Positions 1 to 6,874 of a stretch of DNA of 7,569 nt are shown piece by piece. The stretch comes from Bacteroidales bacterium UBA1184 (GTDB lineage: Bacteria > Bacteroidota > Bacteroidia > Bacteroidales > ML635J-15): the NCBI GenBank assembly GCA_002310235.1, contig DBYO01000011.1, positions 1 to 7,569 on the forward strand, in the 5' to 3' direction. The notes under the pieces are model-generated. The model was given only the letters and a program-made list of their open reading frames with translations, was not told the DNA's origin and searched no databases. Numbering within the stretch: the first letter of the stretch is position 1; each line of letters begins with the position of its first letter. The translations under genes and the position numbers were made by a program.

Positions 1-608
1 TTTTTCAAAAAAGTTGTGTGAATTTTATAATTATCTTATTACCAGTGTATTACAAAACGAAATTTCATCATCCAAAGTCCATTTTCAACATAATTTTACA
101 CTCAAAAACCATTTTCAAACAGCCTCTGGACGTCATTTTTTCTTTTCGACCTTCGCAAAAATCGCAAGATCCGCCATTACCCACATTTTTGCCATCTAAA
201 GAATGTGCCAAGTTTCTCCTCAAAAAAAATAAACTAGACCCACTATACCTATATATAATATATATGGGAACGGTTAATGAATAAAAGACGGCTGCAGAAG
301 CGCAAGCGTTTTTAGGGAACTATATACATTAAACACTCTTATTTGTCATTACAAAAAAGCTTCATGTGCTAAAGTAACCACAAGTTAGAACAACAACACG
401 ATACGGAACGGAGTGTGTAATATTGTTCAACAGTTCAAGATTCAAAAATTCAAAGATTTAAAGATTCAATAATTTAATGATTCAATAATTTAATGATTTA
501 ACAACGCATTGCTAGTAGTGCAATGTATTGCTCCCTTTTGCTAACGCCAGTTCTTTTGTTTCAAATTTTGAATGGCAGAATTAAGCGCTCAATATTACAT
601 ATAGACAT
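1..608. other. AT-rich intergenic region without a recognisable gene
   Basis: This stretch holds no gene I can support. The longest open frame (18-284, plus) begins with GTG, reads as low-complexity sequence and matches no family I recognise. I searched both strands for the Bacteroidota -7 element TAnnTTTG and found no perfect match. Visible structure is limited to an AT run at 251-265, the 8-bp-period array at 425-502 (listed separately) and a small inverted repeat CATTGC/GCAATG at 507-512 and 520-525. The right boundary is the terminator of the peptidase gene. A gene lying left of the window could have its control region here. Confidence 0.6.
425..502. repeat. Short-period (8 bp) AT-rich tandem array, copy 1
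   Basis: From 439 to 502 the sequence divides exactly into eight 8-bp units: gattcaaa, aattcaaa, gatttaaa, gattcaat, aatttaat, gattcaat, aatttaat, gatttaac. The consensus is RATTYAAW. A looser unit (gttcaaca) and a 6-bp remnant precede it at 425-438. Units four to seven form a perfect 16-bp direct repeat (463-478 and 479-494). The same consensus recurs at 4783-4830. The function is unknown. It contains no spacer/repeat alternation and is not a CRISPR. Confidence 0.8.
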
Positions 609-645
609 AAAAAAGAAAAGTTGAACCGGGGAGATCCAACTTTTC
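609..645 (-). terminator. Intrinsic terminator of the C10 peptidase gene
   Basis: On the minus strand, 27 nt past the peptidase stop codon, positions 645 to 615 fold into a 13-bp stem with a 5-nt loop (TCCCC). The outer nine pairs (GAAAAGTTG with CAACTTTTC) are perfect, and the inner four include two G-U pairs. The stem ends in pyrimidines and runs into TTTTTT at 614-609, the classic rho-independent layout. The plus-strand side lacks a U-tract, so it probably works in one direction only. Confidence 0.88.
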
Positions 646-672
646 CGTATTTAGTGAGCATTATGAAAAAAC

Positions 673-2871
673 TTATTCAGCAAATAAAAACTTACAAGTC
701 TTTATTTGGGATTCGTTTTGCAAAGTTACGAAATACATTTGATTCTGCAATGATAAATTTGAAAAATTTTTCAAAGAAATTTCATGACTACCAGATTCAA
801 GCATAAAATCCTGCTGACCGACCACCTGTCCTAACAAATTAGTAATGGTGATGGTTGTCTTGGAAGCATCTGTCAATACGAAAGCAATCCTAGCGTCGTT
901 GTTTGCAGGATTTGGGATAACACTAAGATTTGACATAATTTCTATTTCATCAACAGAATTGGCACTGGAAGTATATGACAATAGCCAACCGTCGCCTTCA
1001 TTTGTATCATTAGTATTAAATTTTACCAAAACCCTGCCATACGGGAAAGTAACAGGCTGGGAAGGCAAATTAGCTGAAGAGAATTTAACAATCATGTTTG
1101 AAGGCAATATAGCATCATGAAAAAATGCCACGTTATCCTTACCATCCGAAGCCACGTTGAACTCGGGAAATGAAACGGTTATTGAATTAGCCCCTTCTGG
1201 CACAATCTCCCATAGACAACTATTGTTTGCCTGGTACTTACAAGAACCACTACCATCGCTAAAACTACCACTTTGGGCTTCTAAAACAACAGGGGTTTCC
1301 GAACAGAACATGACAGAATAGTTAACTTTCCATCCATCGGCGACATTGGAACCATCGGTAACGAATTTAAGCGTTATAGGTGACTGCATCATCGAAAAAC
1401 CAGATGCTGGTGGCAAATTATCTTTACTGTAGGTACCATACAAATCAGTAGAATTCATATCACCATGATATACTTCAACATAATCGCCTTCAGCCAAATC
1501 GAATTTTGAAAACTTGAAAGTCAAGTATGCACTACAACTAGGATTAATGACATAGTAGCACTCTTTGTAGTTTGCATAATCGGATGCAGAGCTACCATCG
1601 TCGAAAGTACCTTCAATACCAGTTATTGTCACGTTCTGGCAAGCAGGTTGATTCTGGTTAGGATGAATATTAATCACTGCAACTTGATCCCTGACAAAAT
1701 TATATTCCGCTCCACCAGAAACGGATGAAGAACAAAGAGTATCAAGCGTATAAAATCCTGATCCATCGCCTTGTCCCCACCCCCATTTCATGTGAAATTT
1801 GGTATTTCCATTTTTTATTTGGTACCCATCGCAGTTCCATGCGTGCCCGGCGGTTCCAGTATTTGTACCTCCACTATAAACCATTGGATACCTCTGATCT
1901 ATCTGTGACTTTAATATCTGATTCCAGTTTGCTTCACTGTACGAATCTTTTGATACATGCTGTGCATCGTTTGCATACCTAAAATAATTCTTAAGAGCCG
2001 ATGCTACATATTCGGTCTGGCTACCAGAACCATCGTAATCATATTGCATATTTACAGACACACCAACATGATAGCAAAGCTTTCCTAGTTCCTCATTCTC
2101 GGTAGAACCAGCAACATCGGGCATAGCATACCAATTATAAGTCTGATTTGCAAAATTTACAGTAATGGTCTGAGAGTGCATATTTGGCCACGAGCCATAA
2201 TACCATTGATATGAATTGTATCCATTGCCAGTTGCTGGCCAATTCCAGTACTTCATTACCATACTTGTTGCTGTTGCAACACAGCCCACATAAGCATGGC
2301 TATGACTTCCCCACGAAGAATGAGTATCATTTGATGGCTGTGTCGGACACTTTGAATTATACGGCCAACTTTGAGTCCAACTTATTCCATCAAGCAATAT
2401 TCGCGAAGTTACAACATCTCTAGTTGCAAGCATATCTGGAGTATATTCAAACAAATCCGACCACATTTTGCGTGCACCTTTATCATTATCAATGATATTG
2501 GTGGCTGCATAATCATTGGTCGTACTATAATAATTAAGGTATGCGGCACGACCTGGTGACATTTTGTCGATATTGAAAGCGCTCTCAAACGAATATGCCA
2601 GCACAGGCATTATCTGGTTGTCAGACGAAAGCACAATGTAACCCTCGTCACCGTTCACATCGAAAACATATAAGTTGTATGGTGCCTTTTCGTCGTTTGG
2701 ATTAACAACACAAGTCAAATTTATATCGTCCCATGCAGTGACACGAAAAGCATTGACTGTTTGATGGTAATATGCCTTTGCGGCCTTTTCAGCATCGCTA
2801 TACGAAACGTGTTCCGCTTTTGCTACAAAAGCCATCGCCACAATCGCTAAAACTACTATTATTTTTTTCAT
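673..2871 (-). CDS. Secreted C10 (streptopain-family) cysteine peptidase with two CUB domains and a type IX sorting domain
   Basis: The product is a 732-residue multidomain protein. Residues 1-19 form a signal peptide (MKK, hydrophobic core, AKA cleavage motif). About 20-150 is the Spi_C10-type inhibitory prodomain. About 155-405 is the peptidase, with the nucleophile Cys197 in GCVATA and the catalytic His343 in AGHAWNCDGY, followed by the conserved Trp-rich segment WGWGQGDGSGFY (363-374). Two CUB domains follow (about 411-523 and 527-634); each shows the SFP/KFSKF strand and a GDGW or ADGWKVNYS end. Residues about 650-732 match a type A type IX sorting domain, beginning VIPNPA. By family knowledge the enzyme is made as an inactive zymogen, exported by Sec, moved across the outer membrane by T9SS and then released or surface-anchored; the substrate is unknown. 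The ATG start fits the signal peptide exactly. It lies 51 bp downstream of nadB with no clear promoter of its own. Confidence 0.93.
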   Translation of the reverse strand: MKKIIVVLAIVAMAFVAKAEHVSYSDAEKAAKAYYHQTVNAFRVTAWDDINLTCVVNPNDEKAPYNLYVFDVNGDEGYIVLSSDNQIMPVLAYSFESAFNIDKMSPGRAAYLNYYSTTNDYAATNIIDNDKGARKMWSDLFEYTPDMLATRDVVTSRILLDGISWTQSWPYNSKCPTQPSNDTHSSWGSHSHAYVGCVATATSMVMKYWNWPATGNGYNSYQWYYGSWPNMHSQTITVNFANQTYNWYAMPDVAGSTENEELGKLCYHVGVSVNMQYDYDGSGSQTEYVASALKNYFRYANDAQHVSKDSYSEANWNQILKSQIDQRYPMVYSGGTNTGTAGHAWNCDGYQIKNGNTKFHMKWGWGQGDGSGFYTLDTLCSSSVSGGAEYNFVRDQVAVINIHPNQNQPACQNVTITGIEGTFDDGSSASDYANYKECYYVINPSCSAYLTFKFSKFDLAEGDYVEVYHGDMNSTDLYGTYSKDNLPPASGFSMMQSPITLKFVTDGSNVADGWKVNYSVMFCSETPVVLEAQSGSFSDGSGSCKYQANNSCLWEIVPEGANSITVSFPEFNVASDGKDNVAFFHDAILPSNMIVKFSSANLPSQPVTFPYGRVLVKFNTNDTNEGDGWLLSYTSSANSVDEIEIMSNLSVIPNPANNDARIAFVLTDASKTTITITNLLGQVVGQQDFMLESGSHEISLKNFSNLSLQNQMYFVTLQNESQIKTCKFLFAE

Positions 2872-2905
2872 AACAATATATTTCTAGTTTATATGTTGTT
2901 TGAAG

Positions 2906-2918
2906 TTGCAACATGCAA
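2906..2918. promoter_or_regulatory. 13-bp palindrome between nadB and the peptidase gene
   Basis: TTGCA-ACA-TGCAA is a perfect inverted repeat with 5-bp arms and a 3-bp centre. It sits 35-47 bp before the peptidase start codon and just after the nadB stop. It lacks the following U-tract expected of a terminator, so it could be a protein-binding site or chance. No convincing TAnnTTTG element accompanies it. Confidence 0.3.
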
Positions 2919-2922
2919 AATC

Positions 2923-4488
2923 CTATTTTTTTATTAAGTCGGAATTGTAATGCAAGCCTATGGATTCACGACGAGCCATTGCCTGGCGAATGATGAGATA
3001 ACCTATATTGATAAGGTTACGCAATTCGCAGAGGCTTACCGTAACCTTGGAGGTCTTGAACAAATCCTCGGTTTCGCGGTACAAAATTTCCAAACGGTCG
3101 AAAGCACGTTTGAGTCGTAAATCGGTACGGACAATACCTACATAGTTGCTCATAATCTGCTGCAATTCCTTGAGCGAATGCGAAACAAGAATCAACTCAT
3201 CGTTTGTTATTGTACCTTCTTCGTTCCACAACGGAATCTTGTTCAATATTGCCTCGTCGGGCATAACTGCATCCTTGGAATCCTCGAAAGCCCTATGTGC
3301 GAAAACCACGGCCTCGAGCAGAGAATTGGAAGCCAAACGATTAGCCCCATGCAAACCTGTACAAGCCGCCTCACCTACTGCATAAAGGTTCTGTATGGAT
3401 GTACGTGCATACTCGTCGGTCTTGATACCTCCACACATATAATGAGCCGCAGGGACAACAGGAATCAAGTCATTCTTGATGTTGATGCCAATCTCAAGAC
3501 ATTTTGCATAAATTGTCGGGAAATGAGTCATCAGCACGTCCTTGTCAATATGCCTTGCATCGAGAAATACATGCTCATCACCCGAAAGTTTCATTTCGGA
3601 GTCGATAGCACGAGTAACCACATCACGCGGAGCCAACGAACCACGCTTGTCGTATTTTACGCAGAAATCCTCGCCTTTGCGATTGCGCAAAATTGCACCT
3701 GCACCGCGCATAGCCTCTGTAATGAGGAAGGCTGGACGTTCGCTAGGATTATACAGCGTAGTCGGGTGGAATTGCACAAACTCCATGTTTTCCACAGCAC
3801 CTTTTGCTCTGTAAACCATTGCGATACCGTCTCCTGTAATATGTACAGGATTAGTAGTGCTCATATAAGCATTTCCGCATCCGCCAGTGGCAATAAGGGT
3901 TTTCTTGGCAAAAACGTTGAAAACTTTCCTCTGCTTTATATCATATACGTAAGCTCCATAACATTTGATATCGGGAGTTGCCCTAGTAACTTCAACACCA
4001 AGATGATGCTGAGTTATTAGTTCGATTGCGAAATGATCTTCGTATATGTCAATATTTGGATTATTTCGTGCTTCTTCCACAAGTGCACGCTGAATCTCAG
4101 CGCCAGTCTTGTCCTTAAAATGGAGTATTCGCTTCTCCGAATGTCCGCCTTCGCGGTTCATATCATACTGTCCTGTCGAATCGGTATCGAAATTTGTACC
4201 GATTTCCACAAGGTCGCGAATACGTTCCGGAGCCTCGCGCACAACTATTTCGACAATTTTTCTATTATTGATGCCACATCCGGCAATCATTGTATCTTCG
4301 ATATGCTTCTCGAACGAGTCGTAACTATTCATAACAGAAGCTATGCCACCTTGCGCCTTTACTGTCGAGGTGTCATCTATCTTATTCTTGCAAATAATGG
4401 CTACATGTCCGTACTTGCTGACTTTTATTGCGTAGAACAGACCGGCAATACCGCTGCCTATCACTAAAAAATCTACTTGCTTTCTCAT
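2923..4488 (-). CDS. nadB: L-aspartate oxidase
   Basis: This 521-residue flavoprotein oxidises L-aspartate to iminoaspartate, the first step of de novo NAD synthesis; NadA then condenses the product to quinolinate. The N-terminal FAD-binding motif GSGIAG is at 11-16, and KAQGGIA follows at 44-50. The fold matches the succinate dehydrogenase/fumarate reductase flavoprotein family. By alignment from memory, Arg288 in APRDVVTRAI and His349 in AAHYMCGGI correspond to E. coli active-site residues Arg290 and His351. GEAACTGLHGANRLASNSLL (372-391) is the typical FAD-contacting signature, and RRESIGLHYN closes the C-terminal helical domain. The start is placed at the ATG at 4488; the frame stays open to a TTG at 4512, but that lies almost on the predicted transcription start and adds eight residues before the usual N-terminus. 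nadA and nadC are not in the window. Confidence 0.95.
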   Translation of the reverse strand: MRKQVDFLVIGSGIAGLFYAIKVSKYGHVAIICKNKIDDTSTVKAQGGIASVMNSYDSFEKHIEDTMIAGCGINNRKIVEIVVREAPERIRDLVEIGTNFDTDSTGQYDMNREGGHSEKRILHFKDKTGAEIQRALVEEARNNPNIDIYEDHFAIELITQHHLGVEVTRATPDIKCYGAYVYDIKQRKVFNVFAKKTLIATGGCGNAYMSTTNPVHITGDGIAMVYRAKGAVENMEFVQFHPTTLYNPSERPAFLITEAMRGAGAILRNRKGEDFCVKYDKRGSLAPRDVVTRAIDSEMKLSGDEHVFLDARHIDKDVLMTHFPTIYAKCLEIGINIKNDLIPVVPAAHYMCGGIKTDEYARTSIQNLYAVGEAACTGLHGANRLASNSLLEAVVFAHRAFEDSKDAVMPDEAILNKIPLWNEEGTITNDELILVSHSLKELQQIMSNYVGIVRTDLRLKRAFDRLEILYRETEDLFKTSKVTVSLCELRNLINIGYLIIRQAMARRESIGLHYNSDLIKK

Positions 4489-4522
4489 CGCGTTAAATCT
4501 ACTACAAGTCAATTTAAGAATG

Positions 4523-4530
4523 CAAATATA
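4523..4530 (-). promoter_or_regulatory. nadB promoter, -7 element
   Basis: Read on the minus strand this is TATATTTG, a perfect match to the Bacteroidota -7 consensus TAnnTTTG. Transcription would begin near 4516, leaving a leader of roughly 28 nt before the nadB ATG at 4488. The -33 region about 19 nt upstream shows only a GTT-like match to TTTG. The element supports the ATG start over the upstream TTG. Confidence 0.65.
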
Positions 4531-4675
4531 ATGCTAAAACTTAATACTGAACGTTTAAATCCCTTTTTTTTGACATTAAGGCATTAGAACATGACTATTA
4601 ACCACATTTTTATACCTAAAGGTTAGATTTAGATGATTTTTCAATTGTATGATACAGACGATTTAAGAAAATAAT

Positions 4676-4694
4676 CCGCTCAATAAGCGAGCGG
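4676..4694 (-). terminator. Possible terminator sharing bases with the tRNA-Gly 3' end
   Basis: On the minus strand CCGCTC (4694-4689) and GAGCGG (4681-4676) form a perfect 6-bp stem around a 7-nt loop, followed by the U-rich run ATTATTTTCTT. The left arm uses the last bases of the tRNA acceptor stem, so the hairpin and the mature tRNA fold exclude each other. The stem is short and the U-tract interrupted, so it may be a weak terminator or coincidence. Confidence 0.4.
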
Positions 4695-4761
4695 GAAACG
4701 GGGATCGAACCCGCGACCCTCAGCTTGGGAAGCTGATGTTCTACCACTGAACTACTCCCGC
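4690..4761 (-). tRNA. tRNA-Gly(CCC)
   Basis: The 72-nt minus-strand sequence folds into a complete cloverleaf. The acceptor stem pairs GCGGGAG with TTCCCGC (one G-U pair). The D stem is GTTC/GAAC around AGTGGTA. The anticodon stem TCAGC/GCTGA encloses the loop TTCCCAA, giving U33 and anticodon CCC, which reads GGG. The variable loop is TGGTC, and the T arm is GCGGG-TTCGATC-CCCGT. The discriminator base is U at 4690. CCA is not encoded, so it must be added by a nucleotidyltransferase. A -7 promoter element lies directly upstream. Confidence 0.96.
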
Positions 4762-4770
4762 TTTGCGATG

Positions 4771-4778
4771 CAAAGATA
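4771..4778 (-). promoter_or_regulatory. tRNA-Gly promoter, -7 element
   Basis: On the minus strand this reads TATCTTTG, a perfect TAnnTTTG match, placed 9 bp before the first base of the tRNA and so giving a very short leader. The -33 region falls inside the 8-bp-period array at 4783-4830. The nearest TTTTTG is about 16 nt upstream, shorter than the usual spacing of about 19-21. Confidence 0.65.
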
Positions 4779-4782
4779 CAAT

Positions 4783-4830
4783 AATTTGATGATTCAAAAA
4801 TTTAATGATTTAAAAATTCAAAAATTGTTT
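4783..4830. repeat. Short-period (8 bp) AT-rich tandem array, copy 2
   Basis: Six consecutive 8-bp units can be read: aatttgat, gattcaaa, aatttaat, gatttaaa, aattcaaa, aattgttt. Apart from the first and last, which drift, they fit the RATTYAAW consensus of the array at 425-502. The array lies between the divergent tRNA-Gly promoter and the HAD gene promoter and overlaps the region where the tRNA -33 element should be. Confidence 0.75.
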
Positions 4831-4886
4831 CAATGTCCATGATTGTTTGTCCGTCGCACAAACATTTTCAAACAATTTTTCCTCGG

Positions 4887-4904
4887 ATGTTATATTCATA
4901 ACAT
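4887..4904. promoter_or_regulatory. Candidate operator: perfect 7-4-7 dyad upstream of the HAD-pgi promoter
   Basis: ATGTTAT (4887-4893) and ATAACAT (4898-4904) are perfect reverse complements separated by four bases. The dyad ends 9 bp before the -7 element at 4914 and covers the place where a -33 box should lie. That position suits a repressor or activator site. The 7-4-7 geometry is like that of CRP/FNR-family sites, but the regulator cannot be named from sequence. Confidence 0.45.
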
Positions 4905-4913
4905 ATTTTCTCT

Positions 4914-4921
4914 TAAATTTG
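4914..4921 (+). promoter_or_regulatory. Promoter -7 element of the HAD-pgi unit
   Basis: TAAATTTG is a perfect TAnnTTTG match. Transcription would start near 4928, giving a leader of about 11 nt before the HAD ATG at 4939. The -33 match is weak (TGTT near 4888) and lies inside the 7-4-7 dyad. Confidence 0.6.
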
Positions 4922-4938
4922 TACTGAATTTTTTAGAG

Positions 4939-5556
4939 ATGGAAAACATAAAGAATCTCATTTTCGACCTTGGTAATGTAATACTCAACATCGACACAAA
5001 GTTGAGCGCGAAAGCCTTCGCGCAATACGGAATGAACGACTTTGAGAAACTATATACGCTTGCCTCGCAGAACGAACTTTTCGATCGCCTTGAGGTTGGC
5101 AGCATCACCGAAAACGAGTTTTACGACGAATTCCGCAAGGTTACCGGTTGCAAACTCGACAACCAAATCCTCGAGCAATGCTGGAACGCCCTAATCATGG
5201 ACTTCCCTGTTGCTCGTATAGAAATGCTGAAACGACTAAAGAAAGAAGGCAGATACCGCACCTTCATACTGAGCAACACCAACATAATACATTACCGATT
5301 CTACACCGCACTGCTAAACCGCACTTATGGTGTCGATGGACTTGAAAGTCTTGTGGAACACGCATATTTTTCACACGAAATCGGACTCAAGAAACCCAAT
5401 CGAGACATATTCGACCATGTCGTCGCAAACTCACACATCAAACCCGAGGAAAGTATCTTCATCGACGACAATGAAGCCAACATAAAGGCGGCAAAAGCAT
5501 TGGGGTTCAATACTATATTCCTAAAAAACAACGATATGGAAAATTTAAAATTTTAG
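4939..5556 (+). CDS. HAD-superfamily hydrolase, YihX-like (sugar-phosphate phosphatase candidate)
   Basis: The 205-residue protein has all four HAD motifs. Motif I is IFDLGNVI with nucleophile Asp10, motif II is LSNTN with Ser112, motif III is GLKKPN with Lys151/152, and motif IV is FIDDN with Asp176/Asp177. Residues about 15-90 form a helical cap as in HAD subfamily IA. The FDLGNVIxxID opening, LSNTN and the overall length closely resemble E. coli YihX, an alpha-D-glucose-1-phosphate phosphatase. In both, the usual second Asp of motif I (DxD) is Gly (Gly12). The substrate is inferred only. The start is the ATG at 4939. The frame stays open to a TTG at 4843, but that codon lies upstream of the promoter -7 element and would add 32 unconserved residues. 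pgi follows after 27 bp, which supports co-transcription and a role in hexose phosphates. Confidence 0.88.
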   Translation: MENIKNLIFDLGNVILNIDTKLSAKAFAQYGMNDFEKLYTLASQNELFDRLEVGSITENEFYDEFRKVTGCKLDNQILEQCWNALIMDFPVARIEMLKRLKKEGRYRTFILSNTNIIHYRFYTALLNRTYGVDGLESLVEHAYFSHEIGLKKPNRDIFDHVVANSHIKPEESIFIDDNEANIKAAKALGFNTIFLKNNDMENLKF

Positions 5557-5583
5557 ATAAAACAACTTAAAATCATCAGCACA

Positions 5584-6849
5584 ATGAAACTAAACATCGA
5601 AAAAGCACTCGGCAACAACGCCAAATATCAAGAAATGCTCAAACTAGCACAAGAAAAGTTTGACACTCTTACCGCCGGCACAGGCGAAGGCAACGACTTT
5701 CTCGGCTGGCTGGACTTGCCAACAGCGTACAGCGACGAAGACATAGAAGATATACTTAATATTGCCGACCGCATGCGTCAACTCGACTGCGTAGTGGTAA
5801 TTGGCATAGGCGGCTCATACCTCGGAGCTAAGGCAACAATCGAAGCATTGAGACCACATTTCGGAAAAATGGATCCAGAAATGATTTTCGCAGGTCACAC
5901 CCTCAGCGGAAACTATCATGCAGAACTCATGGAATACCTAAAAGACAAGGAGTTCGGTATAGTTGTAATTTCGAAGTCGGGAACCACAACAGAACCAGCT
6001 GTTGCATTCAGACTTCTCTACAACGAAATGAAAAAACGCTTCGACAACGAGACTATACGCGACCGCATTGTAGTAATCACCGACGAAAACAAGGGCGCAC
6101 TCCGTACACTTTGCGACAAGGAAGGTTTCGACGACTTCATCATCGCCGACAATGTTGGCGGACGCTTCTCGGTTTTGTCGCCAGTAGGACTTGTGCCGAT
6201 TGCCATTGCAGGTTTCGACATCGAAGAAATGCTTCATGGCGCATCGCTGGCACAGGACATCTGCCTCGAAAACAACGAGAAAAACCCGGCTATACAATAC
6301 GCTGCAGTTAGAAATATGCTTTTCAACGAAGGCCGCAAGGTTGAACTCATGGTCAACTACAATCCGCGCCTCAACTACTTTGCCGAATGGTGGAAACAGC
6401 TATACGGCGAAAGCGAAGGCAAGAACGGCAAGGGATTGTTCCCTGCATCGGTATCGTACACCACTGATTTGCACTCGCTTGGTCAGTTTGTTCAAGACGG
6501 CAGTCCAATCCTTTTCGAGACAGTACTCTGGGTTGACGACGACAGCGATGCTCCAGTAGTTCCGCACGACAAAGAAAACCTCGACAAGCTCAACTACCTC
6601 GAAGGAAAGAACATGGAATACATCAACAGCAAGGCTGCCGAAGGCACAATGAATGCCCACGTAGCAGGAAATGTCCCGAACATCCGCATCGAAATCGATG
6701 CCGTTGATGAATACAACCTTGGCTTCTTAATGTTTTTCTTCGAGTTCGCTTGCGGAATCAGCGCATATATGCTCGGTGTAAATCCGTTCAACCAGCCCGG
6801 CGTTGAAGCATACAAGAAGGAAATGTTCAGGTTACTGGGAAAGGAATAA
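5584..6849 (+). CDS. pgi: Glucose-6-phosphate isomerase
   Basis: The 421-residue protein interconverts glucose 6-phosphate and fructose 6-phosphate in the cytoplasm. It belongs to the shorter bacterial PGI type (about 420-450 residues, as in Bacillus) rather than the 550-residue E. coli type. The two SIS domains are visible. The first has IGIGGSYLGAKA (73-84) and the phosphate-binding ISKSGTTTEP (129-138). PGI signature 1 is DNVGGRFSVLSPVG (189-202). By alignment from memory the catalytic residues are Arg194, Glu276 in YGESEGK, His297 in TDLHSLGQ and Lys411 in GVEAYKKE. The C-terminal signature GVNPFNQPGVEAYK is intact. The ATG start has no Shine-Dalgarno sequence. It follows the HAD gene by 27 bp with no terminator between, so the two are probably one transcript. 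A large hairpin lies 25 bp past the stop. Confidence 0.96.
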   Translation: MKLNIEKALGNNAKYQEMLKLAQEKFDTLTAGTGEGNDFLGWLDLPTAYSDEDIEDILNIADRMRQLDCVVVIGIGGSYLGAKATIEALRPHFGKMDPEMIFAGHTLSGNYHAELMEYLKDKEFGIVVISKSGTTTEPAVAFRLLYNEMKKRFDNETIRDRIVVITDENKGALRTLCDKEGFDDFIIADNVGGRFSVLSPVGLVPIAIAGFDIEEMLHGASLAQDICLENNEKNPAIQYAAVRNMLFNEGRKVELMVNYNPRLNYFAEWWKQLYGESEGKNGKGLFPASVSYTTDLHSLGQFVQDGSPILFETVLWVDDDSDAPVVPHDKENLDKLNYLEGKNMEYINSKAAEGTMNAHVAGNVPNIRIEIDAVDEYNLGFLMFFFEFACGISAYMLGVNPFNQPGVEAYKKEMFRLLGKE

Positions 6850-6874
6850 AACAGGCTAGAAGGCTGACAGTTTG

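Noticed and set aside
18..284. 88-codon open frame in the left intergenic region
   Set aside because: It starts with GTG, has low-complexity content without a recognisable domain and no promoter match. An AT-rich, stop-poor stretch of this length is expected by chance.
439..502. CRISPR-like array
   Set aside because: Units are only 8 bp, contiguous and without unique spacers, and there are no cas genes nearby.
507..525. Inverted repeat CATTGC/GCAATG as a terminator
   Set aside because: The stem is only 6 bp, no U-tract follows directly and no gene ends next to it.
3178..4020. 280-codon open frame on the plus strand opposite nadB
   Set aside because: It lies wholly antisense to a clear L-aspartate oxidase with intact motifs and reads as Cys/His/Ser-rich noise, which is typical of an antisense shadow.
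4489..4512. Eight-residue N-terminal extension of NadB from TTG
   Set aside because: It places the start almost at the predicted transcription start and ahead of the usual MxxxxDFLVIGSG opening; the ATG at 4488 is better.
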